Source of the DNA: Profundibacter amoris
Lineage (GTDB): Bacteria; Pseudomonadota; Alphaproteobacteria; Rhodobacterales; Rhodobacteraceae
Length of the DNA stretch: 64,000 nt
Assembly: GCF_003544895.1 (NCBI RefSeq)
Contig: NZ_CP032125.1
Location: 2,680,001-2,744,000 of the forward strand
Direction: 5' to 3'
Shown here: positions 1 through 8,531 of the stretch, in pieces
How the letters are laid out: each line of letters starts with the position of its first letter
Position numbering within the stretch: the stretch's first letter is position 1
Translations under genes and position numbers: made by a program
The notes under the pieces: model-generated
What the model saw: only the letters and a program-made list of their open reading frames with translations
What the model was told of the DNA's origin: nothing
The model's database searches: none

Positions 1-196
1 CGCAACAGGCCCCCTCGGCAGCATCCAGCGCCAGCACCAGACCCGGATGCGCATCGGTGCCGCGATGGTGGATCGAGCGCATACAGAACGAGCGGTGAAA
101 CCCGTTTAACGTCGCGATCTGCCGGTCGATATATTCAAACCCCGGATTCCACATCAAAGATCCGTATCCGAACACCCACATCGGGGAATCTGCCAT
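1..196 (-). CDS. ChaC-like gamma-glutamylcyclotransferase (partial, N-terminus only)
   Basis: Only the first 65 or so codons are present; the gene runs off the left edge. The translated start (MADSPMWVFGYGSLMWNPGF) carries the glycine-rich YGSLMWNPGF motif that binds the gamma-glutamyl group in the ChaC/glutathione-specific gamma-glutamylcyclotransferase family, followed by a G-rich RSIHHRGTDAHPG segment typical of ChaC. ChaC enzymes cleave glutathione to 5-oxoproline and Cys-Gly in the cytosol. The ATG at 194-196 is the natural family start. It is transcribed away from the next gene at 263. The catalytic glutamate lies outside the window, so activity cannot be judged. Confidence 0.8.
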   Translation of the reverse strand, partial: MADSPMWVFGYGSLMWNPGFEYIDRQIATLNGFHRSFCMRSIHHRGTDAHPGLVLALDAAEGACC

Positions 197-262
197 GCGT
201 CTGGTCCTTTTTGCCTCAGCCTTTATAAACACCGATAGCGGACAGGAAAGAAAGGCCGAAAT

Positions 263-1276
263 ATGCGCAAACTGATCAGCCTGATTGTGGTGATGGCGGG
301 GCTTTGGGGCGGTTACTGGTTTGTTGGCTCCAGCCAGCTGGAAAAGGGGTTCAAGGATTATCTGGCAAAGGAACTGGGGCCGGATGACCCCATCCGCCTG
401 TCCTATTCCGACCTGACCGTGCAGGGGTTTCCCAACCGCTTTGACACCCGCATCACCGATGTTGATCTGACAAATACCATCAACGGCATCCGCTGGCAGG
501 CGCCGTTTTTCCAGATTTACGCGCTCAGCTACAAACCCTACCACATCATCGCCGCCTTGGCGCCACAACAGGTTGTGACCCTGCCCAAACAGGAATTCAC
601 CATCAAAAGCGAGATGATAAGGGGCAGTGTCGTGTTCCTGCCAAAGCCCCTGTTCAGCGGCGATGTGATTATTGACCGCAGCAGTTTCGAGATGGTGAAT
701 GTGACCGCAGCCTCTGACAAAGGCTGGGAAACGACGATCAGCAAGGGGAATCTGGCCCTGCGCCAAACCCCGACCAAACCGCTGTTCTATGATCTGGCCA
801 TTTCGGCGCAGGGTATTGATTTGCCGGATCAATTGCGCGCCCTGATCGACCCCGCGCACCAGCAATCGGCGCTGTTTGACAGTTTCAAACTGGACAGCAC
901 GCTGGGCCTGTCCAACCCGCTGGATCTGACCGCCGATCGTGGCGAACACCCCAAGGTGACCGAAATCGAGGTAAAGGATCTGACCATCCACTGGGACGAT
1001 ATCCGCTTTCTGGCCAAGGGCACGTTGCAGATCGGCACAGATGGCTATCCGGTGGGCAAGCTGGATCTGACCGCAGTCAACTGGCAGAAAATGTATGAAC
1101 TGGCGGACCAGAGCGGCGCGGTCGATCCTGATTTTGCCCCGACCATCCAGAACGGTTTAAAGGTGCTGGCGGGCATGTCCGAGGGCGAGGATGTGATCGA
1201 GATTGCATTGAACTTTGCAGATGGGCAGATGTCTCTGGGGCCATTCCCGATCGGACCTGCACCGCGTTTGTATTAG
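263..1276 (+). CDS. DUF2125 domain-containing protein
   Basis: A 337-residue protein with an N-terminal hydrophobic stretch (residues 4-22) that serves as a signal anchor or uncleaved signal peptide, followed by a soluble beta-rich region presumed periplasmic. The overall pattern (short anchor, LSYSDLTVQGFPNRFDTRI near residue 45-63, then repeated amphipathic strands) is that of the DUF2125 family common in Rhodobacteraceae and Rhizobiales. The family has no established biochemical role; its architecture suggests an envelope protein related to AsmA-like strand repeats, which is inference. A purine-rich SD-like AGGAAAG lies just before the ATG. It ends tail to tail with the minus-strand gene at 1273-1557, overlapping by 4 bases. 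Confidence 0.8.
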   Translation: MRKLISLIVVMAGLWGGYWFVGSSQLEKGFKDYLAKELGPDDPIRLSYSDLTVQGFPNRFDTRITDVDLTNTINGIRWQAPFFQIYALSYKPYHIIAALAPQQVVTLPKQEFTIKSEMIRGSVVFLPKPLFSGDVIIDRSSFEMVNVTAASDKGWETTISKGNLALRQTPTKPLFYDLAISAQGIDLPDQLRALIDPAHQQSALFDSFKLDSTLGLSNPLDLTADRGEHPKVTEIEVKDLTIHWDDIRFLAKGTLQIGTDGYPVGKLDLTAVNWQKMYELADQSGAVDPDFAPTIQNGLKVLAGMSEGEDVIEIALNFADGQMSLGPFPIGPAPRLY

Positions 1277-1557
1277 GTTAGCGGCGGGGTTAGCCCTGCC
1301 CTACTGGTTTGGTTTGGGACCACGGTTTTGTCTGCTAGCCCCGAGGGACCGCTCCCGTCTACATCATAGGCGATGGCGTAGAAACCGGCGGCTTGGGCTT
1401 CGGCGCTCATTTCCGCAATTTGCTCACTTGTTTTCGATATTTTAGCCCCACCAATTTGTGTGTCAACTGCATCAGAAAGCTCAATACCAGCCCCATAACC
1501 ACGGTTATAGGAATCCATAGAAAGGATGGCCAAAAATAAGTCTTTTGAAATGGTCAT
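1273..1557 (-). CDS. Short hypothetical protein, likely N-terminal stump of a larger lipase-like protein
   Basis: A 94-residue product starting MTISKDLFLAILSMDSYNRG. This N-terminus, with the later segment QAAGFYAIAYDV, looks like the opening of long Rhodobacteraceae alpha/beta-hydrolase (lipase-like) proteins, recalled from family knowledge rather than searched. Those proteins should continue into a nucleophile-elbow domain, but here the frame stops at 1273, directly against the DUF2125 gene, leaving no room. The start at 1557 is preceded by a good GAGGAAA Shine-Dalgarno, and its ATG overlaps the TGA of the upstream gene (ATGA at 1554-1557), implying translational coupling. A longer in-frame start upstream exists but lies inside that gene. 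It may be a decayed fragment or a genuinely short protein. Confidence 0.5.
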   Translation of the reverse strand: MTISKDLFLAILSMDSYNRGYGAGIELSDAVDTQIGGAKISKTSEQIAEMSAEAQAAGFYAIAYDVDGSGPSGLADKTVVPNQTSRAGLTPPLT

Positions 1558-2294
1558 TGCAATTTCCTCGCGGTAAAGTCGTTGTCTGTCAATATAGCGG
1601 TCGTGCCATTTGGATTTGGAATTCTCATGGGAAACGTCGAACAATCTCCAACCGAACAGCGGTATTCTTTGCGTTTTTCTTTGGGCCAAGTAAAATAATC
1701 CAACACCCCCTCAACCACACCCTCGGTGACCGGATCATCCGTCACCTCCAGCGTGATCTCGCGCAGGGCGAACCCCGCCCCGAACACCGCCGCCAAATCC
1801 GCCGGATCAACCCGCATAACGCTCGCCGGATCAGACAGATCGCCAAACGTCACCAGCAGCGGGTAGTATTTGAGCGGCACGGGACGGGCCGGCTGGCCCA
1901 CCTGTTTCTGAATGCGCCCCAGAAAGGCTCCGCGCGATTCCGTATCATATAAATCCCAGAAACTGCGCTCGGCCAGCTCGCTTTTTGGCAGCAGAGCAAA
2001 CAAATACCGCCCCTCGCCCAGATCAGCCACCACCGCCTCGCCGGTCAGATAATAGCTGCGTTCCGTGCCCGCAAGAGGCAGGCCGCCGGGGAAATAATCC
2101 ACCCCCATGTGGGTAATGCTGCTGGCCTCAAGAAGGCCGTCTGGCGTGTCGATCCGCAGGGTGAGTTTCTGGTTCCAGTCGTAGCTATGCTGTTTGTAAT
2201 TGATCAGGCTATACACCTGATACATCGGGTAAAAGATGTAATATCCGCCAAGTAACAGCAGCGGGATCAGCAGGAGCAGGGCGAGGCGTTTCAT
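1554..2294 (-). CDS. Hypothetical membrane-anchored protein
   Basis: A 246-residue protein of unknown function. It begins with a leucine-rich hydrophobic segment (residues 3-24, MKRLALLLLIPLLLLGGYYI) followed by a soluble domain, so it is probably inner-membrane anchored with an outside domain; no lipobox cysteine is visible at a sensible position. Two cysteines near the C-terminus (YRCSVGDCSTFP) could form a disulfide. It overlaps the short gene at 1273-1557 by ATGA and is therefore likely co-expressed with it. I recognise no catalytic motif. Confidence 0.65.
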   Translation of the reverse strand: MKRLALLLLIPLLLLGGYYIFYPMYQVYSLINYKQHSYDWNQKLTLRIDTPDGLLEASSITHMGVDYFPGGLPLAGTERSYYLTGEAVVADLGEGRYLFALLPKSELAERSFWDLYDTESRGAFLGRIQKQVGQPARPVPLKYYPLLVTFGDLSDPASVMRVDPADLAAVFGAGFALREITLEVTDDPVTEGVVEGVLDYFTWPKEKRKEYRCSVGDCSTFPMRIPNPNGTTAILTDNDFTARKLQ

Positions 2295-2419
2295 ATATGA
2301 TTACCGTTTAATTAGTACATCTATTGTCTCCGGTGACAGAGTGCATGGTTTCGCGCACCGATTGCAATAGGGCAAGGGCCAGAATCGCAGCACTCACGGA
2401 TTGACCGGCGGCCCGATAA

Positions 2420-3319
2420 TTAGCGGCAATAAGATCCACTACGGTATCGCGCCGTGTCGAAATGGAAATGGTCCTGATGGTAGCGGTTGGCGTTTGGTCC
2501 CAGAACGGTGCCGAACGGGCCACAGGCGGCGCGGTGCATACGTTTCAGGACAGGCCCTTGGCGGCGGTCGCGCCAGCCTTTCAACACGGTCAGCGAAGTG
2601 CCGTTTTTCAGGTTGATTGCGGCGATGTCCACCGCGTGGCCATAGGCGTGTTCGGAAATCTTGGCGCCGCTCTGGCTGTTGCGGGTGCGGCAGGCATAGC
2701 TGGCGACGATCCGCAGCGATTTAATGCCCCCGCCCATGCGTCCGACCGCCGGTTTCGCACCACTATGCACCCAGCGTTTCAGCGCCTTGGCGGTGGTGCA
2801 GTCGATGGTTGCGGGGGTGGTAAGGGCCACCCCATCCACAGCTGTCACCCTGACAGGGTTGCGGATGCCACAAGCGCCGCGTCCGCGCACCGGCGCAATG
2901 GCCTGTCCGCGTATGGCACGATCCCCGCAAACCGACCCACGGCGCGGACCGCGCACTTCGCGGCCAACGCGGGCCGGTGTGACCATTTCGGGTGCCGTAT
3001 TGGCCTGCGCGATAATCCTGCGCATGTTGCGGGGGCGCGGCAGCGGGCGCAGCGATCTGGCAAGGCCCGGCGGGCCGATAAAGACCGCCGCATCGGGGCG
3101 CAAATCGGGGGCGATCATCGGCTGGGTGGTGCGCGGTGCATAGGGGCGCGGCACGGGGCGGATGCGGGCATTATAGAAGACCGGATCCGTGGTCTGGCGC
3201 GGGACATAGCCCTGCGGGACGGGCCGTGCCATAGGGCGCAAGGAATAGGACGGGGCATTGGCCAGTGCCATTTGCCCTGACAAAACAAACGCCAGAAGGA
3301 AACCAAACAGCCGCAACAT
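2420..3319 (-). CDS. Extensin-like C-terminal domain protein
   Basis: A 299-residue secreted protein: signal peptide at residues 1-20 (cleavage near ALA-NA), a long proline/arginine-rich low-complexity region (about 25-120), and a C-terminal extensin-like domain (about 130-299) with paired cysteines and the motifs SEHAYGHAVDIAA and YHQDHFHFD. The H-x-H and D-I-A pattern resembles the metal-binding site of D-Ala-D-Ala carboxypeptidase/LAS-type peptidases, so a cell-wall role is plausible but unproven for this family. Its ATG overlaps the TGA of tyrC by one base (TGATG at 3317-3321), so it is the third gene of the hisC-tyrC operon. Confidence 0.8.
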   Translation of the reverse strand: MLRLFGFLLAFVLSGQMALANAPSYSLRPMARPVPQGYVPRQTTDPVFYNARIRPVPRPYAPRTTQPMIAPDLRPDAAVFIGPPGLARSLRPLPRPRNMRRIIAQANTAPEMVTPARVGREVRGPRRGSVCGDRAIRGQAIAPVRGRGACGIRNPVRVTAVDGVALTTPATIDCTTAKALKRWVHSGAKPAVGRMGGGIKSLRIVASYACRTRNSQSGAKISEHAYGHAVDIAAINLKNGTSLTVLKGWRDRRQGPVLKRMHRAACGPFGTVLGPNANRYHQDHFHFDTARYRSGSYCR

Positions 3320-4233
3320 CAGGATTTCACCCGTCCGAAATCTGGGGCATCGGTATCCTGCCCTGCCTCGATAATTCCGCGGCGGATGGCCCGGGTGCGG
3401 GTGAAATAATCAAACAGGTGATCCCCGTCGCCGGTGCGGATGGCCCGTTGCAGGGCAAAGAGTTCTTCGGTGAAGCGGCCCAGAATTTCCAGCGTGGCGT
3501 CCTTGTTGTTCAGGAACACATCGCGCCACATGGTCGGGTCAGACGCCGCAATCCGCGTGAAATCGCGAAAACCGGCGGCAGAGTAATTCACCACTTCGGT
3601 ATCGGTCACCCGCCCCAGATCATCGGCCACACCAACCATTGTATAGGCGATCAGATGCGGCGCATGGCTGGTGACGGCCAGCACCAGATCGTGGTGGTCG
3701 GCCTCCATTTCGTCTGTTCTGGCTCCCATGCCCTGCCATAGGCTTTCCAGCCGGTCGATTGCTGCACGATCACTACCATCAACCGGCACGATCAGGCACC
3801 AGCGGTTATCAAACAATTCGGCAAAACCCGAACGCGGCCCCGATTTTTCGGTCCCCGCCAGCGGGTGTGCCGGAATGAAATGCACACCATCAGGGATATG
3901 CGGCCCCACCGCCTCGATCACCGCCCGCTTGACCGAGCCAACGTCAGAGACCGTTGCCCCCTTGTCCAGGTGCGGGGCGATTTCGGCGGCGACTCCCCCC
4001 ATCGCACCAACCGGCACGCACAGCACCACCAGATCAGCGCCCTTCACGGCCTCGGCCGCACTGTCGCAAACACGATCCACCAGTCCGATTTCAGCCGCCA
4101 CCTTGCGGGTTTCTTCGGAGCGGGCATAGCCCGTGATCTCGCCTGCCAACCCGTCGCGGCGCATGGCGTGGGCCATGGACCCCGCGATCAACCCCAGCCC
4201 GATCAGGGCGACACGTTCATAAACCTGCGCCAT
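3319..4233 (-). CDS. tyrC: Prephenate/arogenate dehydrogenase (TyrA/TyrC family)
   Basis: A 304-residue NAD(P)-dependent dehydrogenase of tyrosine biosynthesis, converting prephenate or arogenate by oxidative decarboxylation. The N-terminus has the Rossmann fingerprint GLGLIAGSMAHAMRR, and the middle shows the family motifs DVGSVK and HFIPAHPLAGTEKSGP (catalytic His and substrate loop). The start [10 protein letters not shown] at 4233 was chosen because its ATG shares one base with the hisC stop (TAATG) and an AGGAG sequence lies just upstream; an upstream in-frame start at 4281 would extend into hisC with a non-family leader. No ACT domain follows, as is usual for the cyclohexadienyl type. 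Substrate preference cannot be read from the sequence. Confidence 0.9.
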   Translation of the reverse strand: MAQVYERVALIGLGLIAGSMAHAMRRDGLAGEITGYARSEETRKVAAEIGLVDRVCDSAAEAVKGADLVVLCVPVGAMGGVAAEIAPHLDKGATVSDVGSVKRAVIEAVGPHIPDGVHFIPAHPLAGTEKSGPRSGFAELFDNRWCLIVPVDGSDRAAIDRLESLWQGMGARTDEMEADHHDLVLAVTSHAPHLIAYTMVGVADDLGRVTDTEVVNYSAAGFRDFTRIAASDPTMWRDVFLNNKDATLEILGRFTEELFALQRAIRTGDGDHLFDYFTRTRAIRRGIIEAGQDTDAPDFGRVKS

Positions 4234-5318
4234 TACCGCGCCTCCTTGAAACCTGCAACTGCATGGGCAACACGGCGGCACGAGGATTCGTCCCCGACCG
4301 TGATGCGCAGGCAGTTGGGCAATTTATACCCCTTGACCAGACGCACAATTATCCCCTGCGATTTCAGATAGGCATCACAGGCCACGGCCTCTTCCTCGCT
4401 GGCGAAACGGGCCAGAATGAAGTTGGCGGTCGAGGTATCGGATGGCACGCCCAGTTCGGCCAGGGCTTCGGCGAGCCAGGCCCGCAAACGGGTGTTTTCG
4501 ACGCGGCATTTGGTGACGTAGTCCTGATCCTTTACCGCCGCAATCGCCGCCGCCATCTGCGCCTGAGACAGGTTGAACGGTCCGCGCACGCGGTTCAGGA
4601 TGTCGATCAGCGGTTTCGGGCCATAGCCCCAGCCAATCCGCAGCCCCCCCAGCCCGTAGATTTTGGAAAAGGTGCGGGTCATCACCACATTGTCGCGGGC
4701 ATCCACCAACCCTGCGCCACCGTCAAATCCTTCGACATATTCGGCATAGGCCCCGTCCAGCACCAACAATGCCTTGGGCGGCAGGCCATCGGCAAGGCGG
4801 GCAATTTCATTGCCGCCGATCATGGTGCCGGTCGGGTTGTTCGGGTTGGCGACAAACACCAGACGGGTTTTGTCGGTGCAGGCCGCCAGCAGGGCGTCCA
4901 CATCGGTGACCCGCTCGCGCTCTTTGGCCTCGACGGGGGTCGCCCCTGCCGCCAATGCGGAAATGCGATACATGGAAAACCCGTGTTCGGTGAACAGCAC
5001 CTCGTCGCCGACACCGGCAAAGGCCTGGCACAGAAAGGCGATGATTTCATCCGAGCCGGCGCCACAGATGATCCGCTCGGGGTCCAGATTATGAACCTCG
5101 GCAATCGCCTGACGTAATTCGGCGTGGTCGGTTGACGGGTAGCGGTGCAGTTCATGGGCAGCGCGCACAAACGCCTCTTGCGCGGCCTCGGAGGGGCCAA
5201 AGGGGTTTTCATTCGAGGACAGTTTCACCACATCCGACAGGCCATCCACGGTGGCTTTGCCGCTTTGATAAAGGTCAATCTGCATGATCCCGGGCTGCGG
5301 GGTTATCCTGGCCGTCAT
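4233..5318 (-). CDS. hisC: Histidinol-phosphate / aromatic aminotransferase
   Basis: A 361-residue class I/II PLP aminotransferase. Visible motifs are [10 protein letters not shown] (32-43), NPNNPTG (159-165, PLP ring contacts), and [13 protein letters not shown] (218-230) with the PLP lysine at K219 and the substrate-binding arginine in GLRIGW. HisC converts imidazole-acetol phosphate to histidinol phosphate; copies placed directly before tyrA, as here, often also transaminate prephenate or 4-hydroxyphenylpyruvate, which is inference from context. It leads the operon hisC-tyrC-extensin on the minus strand. Confidence 0.9.
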   Translation of the reverse strand: MTARITPQPGIMQIDLYQSGKATVDGLSDVVKLSSNENPFGPSEAAQEAFVRAAHELHRYPSTDHAELRQAIAEVHNLDPERIICGAGSDEIIAFLCQAFAGVGDEVLFTEHGFSMYRISALAAGATPVEAKERERVTDVDALLAACTDKTRLVFVANPNNPTGTMIGGNEIARLADGLPPKALLVLDGAYAEYVEGFDGGAGLVDARDNVVMTRTFSKIYGLGGLRIGWGYGPKPLIDILNRVRGPFNLSQAQMAAAIAAVKDQDYVTKCRVENTRLRAWLAEALAELGVPSDTSTANFILARFASEEEAVACDAYLKSQGIIVRLVKGYKLPNCLRITVGDESSCRRVAHAVAGFKEAR

Positions 5319-5406
5319 AGCTACAACACTCCTGTTACGAAGCGTTTTAGCCGAGCGGATGCAGCAATGCCAGACGCATTAGCGGCGCATTTTGCAACCG
5401 TTGCGC

Positions 5407-6795
5407 TTATGCGGCGTAGCGCGCGGCGGCCTGATCATAGGTGTTGGCCAGAATGTTCACGGAATCGATGATGTAATGCACAGTTTGATCCGTCATCAGG
5501 TAACCGAAATTCAGGCGCACCCAGCCGGGTTTATGCACCTCGTTTCCGGCCAGAATTTCATGCCGCAACCGGTCGGAATAGTCGTGGTCGATGTTCAGCA
5601 GGCGATGGCCGTAAGGACCGGCGCAGGCACAGCCGCCGCGGGCCTGAATGCCGTAAATATCGCTTAACAGACGGGTGAACACCTGTTCCGACACCGGTTT
5701 TCCGGCACTGTCGCGCACCAGAAAGGAAAAAATCGGCAGGCGATGGGCGGTCGGATGCCCCAGCAGGGTCAGACGCGGGTTGTTGGCCCAGCCACGGCGG
5801 GCCATTTGCACGAATTCGGCCTCGCGGGCGGCGATGCGTTCTTCTCCGATCGCTTCCTTGATCAGGAACACCAGTGCCGCGCGGATGTCGCCAATGACGT
5901 TGGGTGTGCCCGCTTCTTCGCGCTCGGACAGGTTGCCGGTGTAATCGTGGTTCCACGGCGAGACAAAACAGACGGTGCCCCCACCGGGCGCAGTGGGCAC
6001 CTTGCGGTGCACCACGGATTTGCGCAGGATCAACACGCCCGAGGCCGCAGGGCCACCGGGGAATTTATGGGCCGAGACCACCACAGCGTCCTTTTCAACA
6101 TCCGTACCGCTGCACATATCTATCGGCAGATACGGCCCGCCACCGGCGTAATCCCAGACTGACAGGGCGCCGTGTTTCTTTAGCAATCGCGCAACCGGAT
6201 CGGGGTCGGTGATAATGCCGGTGACGTTGGAGGCGACCGAGAAACTGCCGATCATCAGGTCCGCGCCAGCGTGATCCTGCAAGGCCATTTCCAGCACATC
6301 CAGATCCGGCCCGCCATTGGCGCTTTCGGGAATTTCTACGACCTCGGCCTTGCTCTCGCGCCACGGCAACATGTTCGAGTGATGCTCGTAGGGGCCGATA
6401 AATATCACCGGATTCCTCGCCTCGTTCACCCCCAGCAGGGCCACCAGCCGATTCAACCCTGCCGTCGCGCCTGATCCTGTAAAGATCACCGCGCAATCCT
6501 CGCCCGCCTTGGTGACGCGGGCAATTTCACCACGGGCCTGTTCACGCAGGCGGGTCATGTAGCCACCGCAATAGGAGGCCTCGGTGTGGCTGTTGGCGTA
6601 ATAGGGCAGCACCTGTTCGGAAATGAACCCCTCGACCTGCCGCAAGGCACGGCCCGAGGCGACGTAATCGGCATAGACCAGCGGCACGGGATCATCAGCG
6701 CCGGGGATCATCGCGCCTTCGCCGATCAATCCGGCACGCAGGTCGGCAATCGGATTATCGCTGGACAGCATGGATTTGAAAGCATTCAGGGGCAT
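5407..6795 (-). CDS. Class V aminotransferase (cysteine desulfurase-like PLP enzyme)
   Basis: A 462-residue PLP enzyme of the class V / NifS-SufS fold. Seen: FTGSGATAGLNRLV near 105-118, the PLP-stacking His in YEHHSN (about 139), D215 in WDYAGGG, and the PLP lysine K244 in SAHKFPGGP. A C-x-C (C389, C391) in ARGGCACAGPYGHRLL occupies the region of the desulfurase catalytic cysteine loop, but the protein is longer than IscS/SufS and stands far from any suf genes, so the substrate is unknown. It is divergent from the Lrp/AsnC gene at 6894, about 100 bases away, which makes that regulator the obvious candidate controller and suggests an amino-acid catabolic role. Confidence 0.8.
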   Translation of the reverse strand: MPLNAFKSMLSSDNPIADLRAGLIGEGAMIPGADDPVPLVYADYVASGRALRQVEGFISEQVLPYYANSHTEASYCGGYMTRLREQARGEIARVTKAGEDCAVIFTGSGATAGLNRLVALLGVNEARNPVIFIGPYEHHSNMLPWRESKAEVVEIPESANGGPDLDVLEMALQDHAGADLMIGSFSVASNVTGIITDPDPVARLLKKHGALSVWDYAGGGPYLPIDMCSGTDVEKDAVVVSAHKFPGGPAASGVLILRKSVVHRKVPTAPGGGTVCFVSPWNHDYTGNLSEREEAGTPNVIGDIRAALVFLIKEAIGEERIAAREAEFVQMARRGWANNPRLTLLGHPTAHRLPIFSFLVRDSAGKPVSEQVFTRLLSDIYGIQARGGCACAGPYGHRLLNIDHDYSDRLRHEILAGNEVHKPGWVRLNFGYLMTDQTVHYIIDSVNILANTYDQAAARYAA

Positions 6796-6893
6796 GGGAT
6801 ATTCCTGTTGTTTTCGCAGTAATACACCCTTTAATCTACAATTATGCTCTTACTTCACTTGATATATCCACATTTTTGTTGTCAATTGACCAC

Positions 6894-7358
6894 ATGAAGC
6901 AAGGAATCGTAGATCATATCGACAGGCAGCTACTAAAAGAGCTGCAGGAAAACGCAGACCTGTCGCAACGCCAGTTGGCCGACCGGATCGGCATATCGCA
7001 AAACGCATGCTGGCGGCGGTTGCAGGCACTGACAGCGGCGGGAGTGTTGCGCGGGGCCACCGCACGGCTGGATCGGCAGCAGTTGGGGCTGGGGCTGGTG
7101 GTGTTCGTGATGCTGCGAACGCGGCACCATTCGGCGGATTGGATAGCGCAGTTTCGCCGCCATGTGCTGACCATCCCCGAAGTGGTGGATTTTCACCGGA
7201 TCGGCGGCGATTACGACTACCAGCTAAAGGTGGTGACCGAAGACATGGCCAGCTACGATGGCGTTTACCAGCGATTGATTGAAAAGGTGGAGCTGGATTC
7301 CGTCACATCCTATTTCGCGATGGAAGCCATTGCCGAAGGGCGCCCGTTGCCTTTGTGA
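6894..7358 (+). CDS. Lrp/AsnC family transcriptional regulator
   Basis: A 154-residue regulator: N-terminal winged helix-turn-helix (HIDRQLLKELQENADLSQRQ through WRRLQAL) and a C-terminal RAM/AsnC ligand domain with the V-x-x-F-H-R-I-G-G-D-Y-D-Y-Q-L segment typical of the family. It would sense an amino acid and act as an octamer or dimer-of-dimers on DNA. I chose the ATG at 6894; an in-frame TTG at 6876 is possible and neither has a strong SD. It is divergently arranged with the class V aminotransferase gene, its likely target. Confidence 0.85.
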   Translation: MKQGIVDHIDRQLLKELQENADLSQRQLADRIGISQNACWRRLQALTAAGVLRGATARLDRQQLGLGLVVFVMLRTRHHSADWIAQFRRHVLTIPEVVDFHRIGGDYDYQLKVVTEDMASYDGVYQRLIEKVELDSVTSYFAMEAIAEGRPLPL

Positions 7359-7402
7359 CCGAAAAATGCCCGTGTTTTCCGATGTCATTCAATGCTGTCG
7401 CG

Positions 7403-7434
7403 ACATATCCATTAAACCGGTTTAGTGGATATGT
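7403..7434. repeat. 32-bp nearly perfect palindrome
   Basis: Two 16-base arms (7403-7418 and 7419-7434) meet without a spacer and differ at one position, which would be a G-U pair in RNA. It sits 45 bases after the Lrp/AsnC stop codon. There is no T-run on either side, so it is a poor intrinsic terminator; it could be a protein-binding dyad or a processing hairpin. The outer half-site ATATCCA also occurs in the aminotransferase/AsnC intergenic region near 6863-6869. Confidence 0.5.
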
Positions 7435-7485
7435 TAGGCAACAAATTTACCGCTACTAATCATAGCCTTACAGCAATTCAGGCAT

Positions 7486-7518
7486 AAAAAAAGGGCCGCG
7501 CAAATTGCACAGCCCTTT
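7486..7518 (-). terminator. Intrinsic terminator of rpsD
   Basis: Read on the minus strand: a 9-bp stem (7507-7515 with 7493-7501, two G-U pairs), a 5-base loop, then seven T residues (complement of 7486-7492). It begins about 30 bases after the rpsD stop codon. Confidence 0.85.
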
Positions 7519-7544
7519 CGGAATTTCGCAAATATCGGCCAAGA

Positions 7545-8165
7545 TCAGTTCTTGGCGTAGAATTCCACCACCAGGTTCGGTTCCATCATCACCGGATAAG
7601 GCACATCGCCCAATGTCGGTGTGCGCAGGAACGTCGCGGTCATTTTCGAGTGGTCCACTTCGATGTACTCGGGCACATCACGCTCGGCCAGCTGGGTGGC
7701 CTCGAGAAGAACAGCCATCTGTTTGGAACGATCACGCACTTCGATCACGTCGCCTTCTTTAACGCGGTAGGACGGGATGTTCACTTTTTTGCCGTTCACA
7801 CGGACGTGGCCGTGATTCACAAACTGGCGGGCGGCAAATACGGTTGCCACGAATTTGGCACGGTAAACAACAGCGTCCAGACGACGCTCCAGCAGACCGA
7901 TCAGGTTTTCACCTGTATCGCCTTTGACGCGCTCGGCTTCACCATAAATGCGGCGGAACTGTTTTTCGGTCAGGTCGCCGTAGTACCCCTTCAGCTTTTG
8001 CTTGGCGCGCAGCTGGATGCCGAAATCCGACAGTTTCTGCTTGCGGCGCTGACCGTGCTGGCCGGGGCCATATTCGCGACGGTTAACAGGGGATTTGGGG
8101 CGGCCCCAAATGTTTTCGCCCATGCGGCGGTCTAGTTTGTGCTTGGCAGCTGTGCGTTTGGTCAC
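7545..8165 (-). CDS. rpsD: 30S ribosomal protein S4
   Basis: A 206-residue protein, the normal length for S4, starting [20 protein letters not shown] with GTG as the initiation codon (8163-8165) preceded by AAGGAGA. It has the N-terminal S4 region and the S4 RNA-binding domain ([11 protein letters not shown] through [15 protein letters not shown], about 95-150). S4 nucleates assembly of the 30S body and contacts 16S rRNA. An open frame continues upstream to 8396, but the homologous start and the SD show it is not coding. It stands alone here, not in the alpha operon, and is followed by its own terminator. Confidence 0.97.
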   Translation of the reverse strand: MTKRTAAKHKLDRRMGENIWGRPKSPVNRREYGPGQHGQRRKQKLSDFGIQLRAKQKLKGYYGDLTEKQFRRIYGEAERVKGDTGENLIGLLERRLDAVVYRAKFVATVFAARQFVNHGHVRVNGKKVNIPSYRVKEGDVIEVRDRSKQMAVLLEATQLAERDVPEYIEVDHSKMTATFLRTPTLGDVPYPVMMEPNLVVEFYAKN

Positions 8166-8448
8166 GGCTGATCTCCTTCGGTATATATGCGCCATAAGCG
8201 CGAGAAGGGCGTTGTCCTTTCCCTCCCCTTGAACCGGTTCGGGCGACAGGCATCCTTTTGCAAGGGCCACCAACACCAAATGATTGCCCCAGCCGGTGAG
8301 GGCCGGGAACTTGGCGCTTCTAGGGGGCACCCGCATCAGAGTCAACATAGTTTGGCGAATATCAACGCTAATAGTGGCGCTTCGGATTTGCCGCACCCGA
8401 AATTGGCCGATTTTCTATGCAACAGCCCTCGAATATGACAATAAAGGC
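8166..8448. other. Intergenic stretch without a gene
   Basis: The 5' flank of rpsD and upstream region of the small DUF2892 gene. Apart from the SD of rpsD I see no gene, RNA family or repeat in these 283 bases. The rpsD promoter must lie here, since the neighbour is divergent, but I cannot place it with confidence. Confidence 0.5.
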
Positions 8449-8477
8449 TTGCATATGGCTAAACATATTCCTAAATA
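8449..8477 (+). promoter_or_regulatory. Sigma-70 type promoter of the DUF2892 gene
   Basis: TTGCAT at 8449-8454 and TAAATA at 8472-8477 are separated by exactly 17 bases, a good housekeeping promoter spacing. The -10 hexamer lies in the centre of the dyad at 8463-8486. The gene starts at 8532, leaving a short leader with an AAAGGAA SD. Confidence 0.6.
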
Positions 8478-8486
8478 CGAATATGT
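8463..8486. promoter_or_regulatory. Dyad operator matching the SqrR/BigR consensus ATTC-N8-GAAT
   Basis: Perfect 8-base arms ACATATTC (8463-8470) and GAATATGT (8479-8486) separated by 8 bases. The inner part is an exact ATTC-N8-GAAT, the motif reported for the sulfide/persulfide-responsive repressor SqrR of Rhodobacter capsulatus. It covers the -10 box, as a repressor site should. The regulator itself is not in the window. Confidence 0.6.
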
Positions 8487-8531
8487 TCTTAACCGGCACC
8501 AATGTGCCTGCTCAACCGAAAGGAATGAAAT

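Noticed and set aside
5407-6795. SufS/IscS annotation for the class V aminotransferase.
   Set aside because: The protein is longer, no suf or isc genes are near, and the cysteine region is C-x-C in a different context.
8166-8396. An N-terminal extension of rpsD of 77 codons.
   Set aside because: The GTG at 8163-8165 has a strong AAGGAGA SD and matches the universal S4 start; the extension has no homology.
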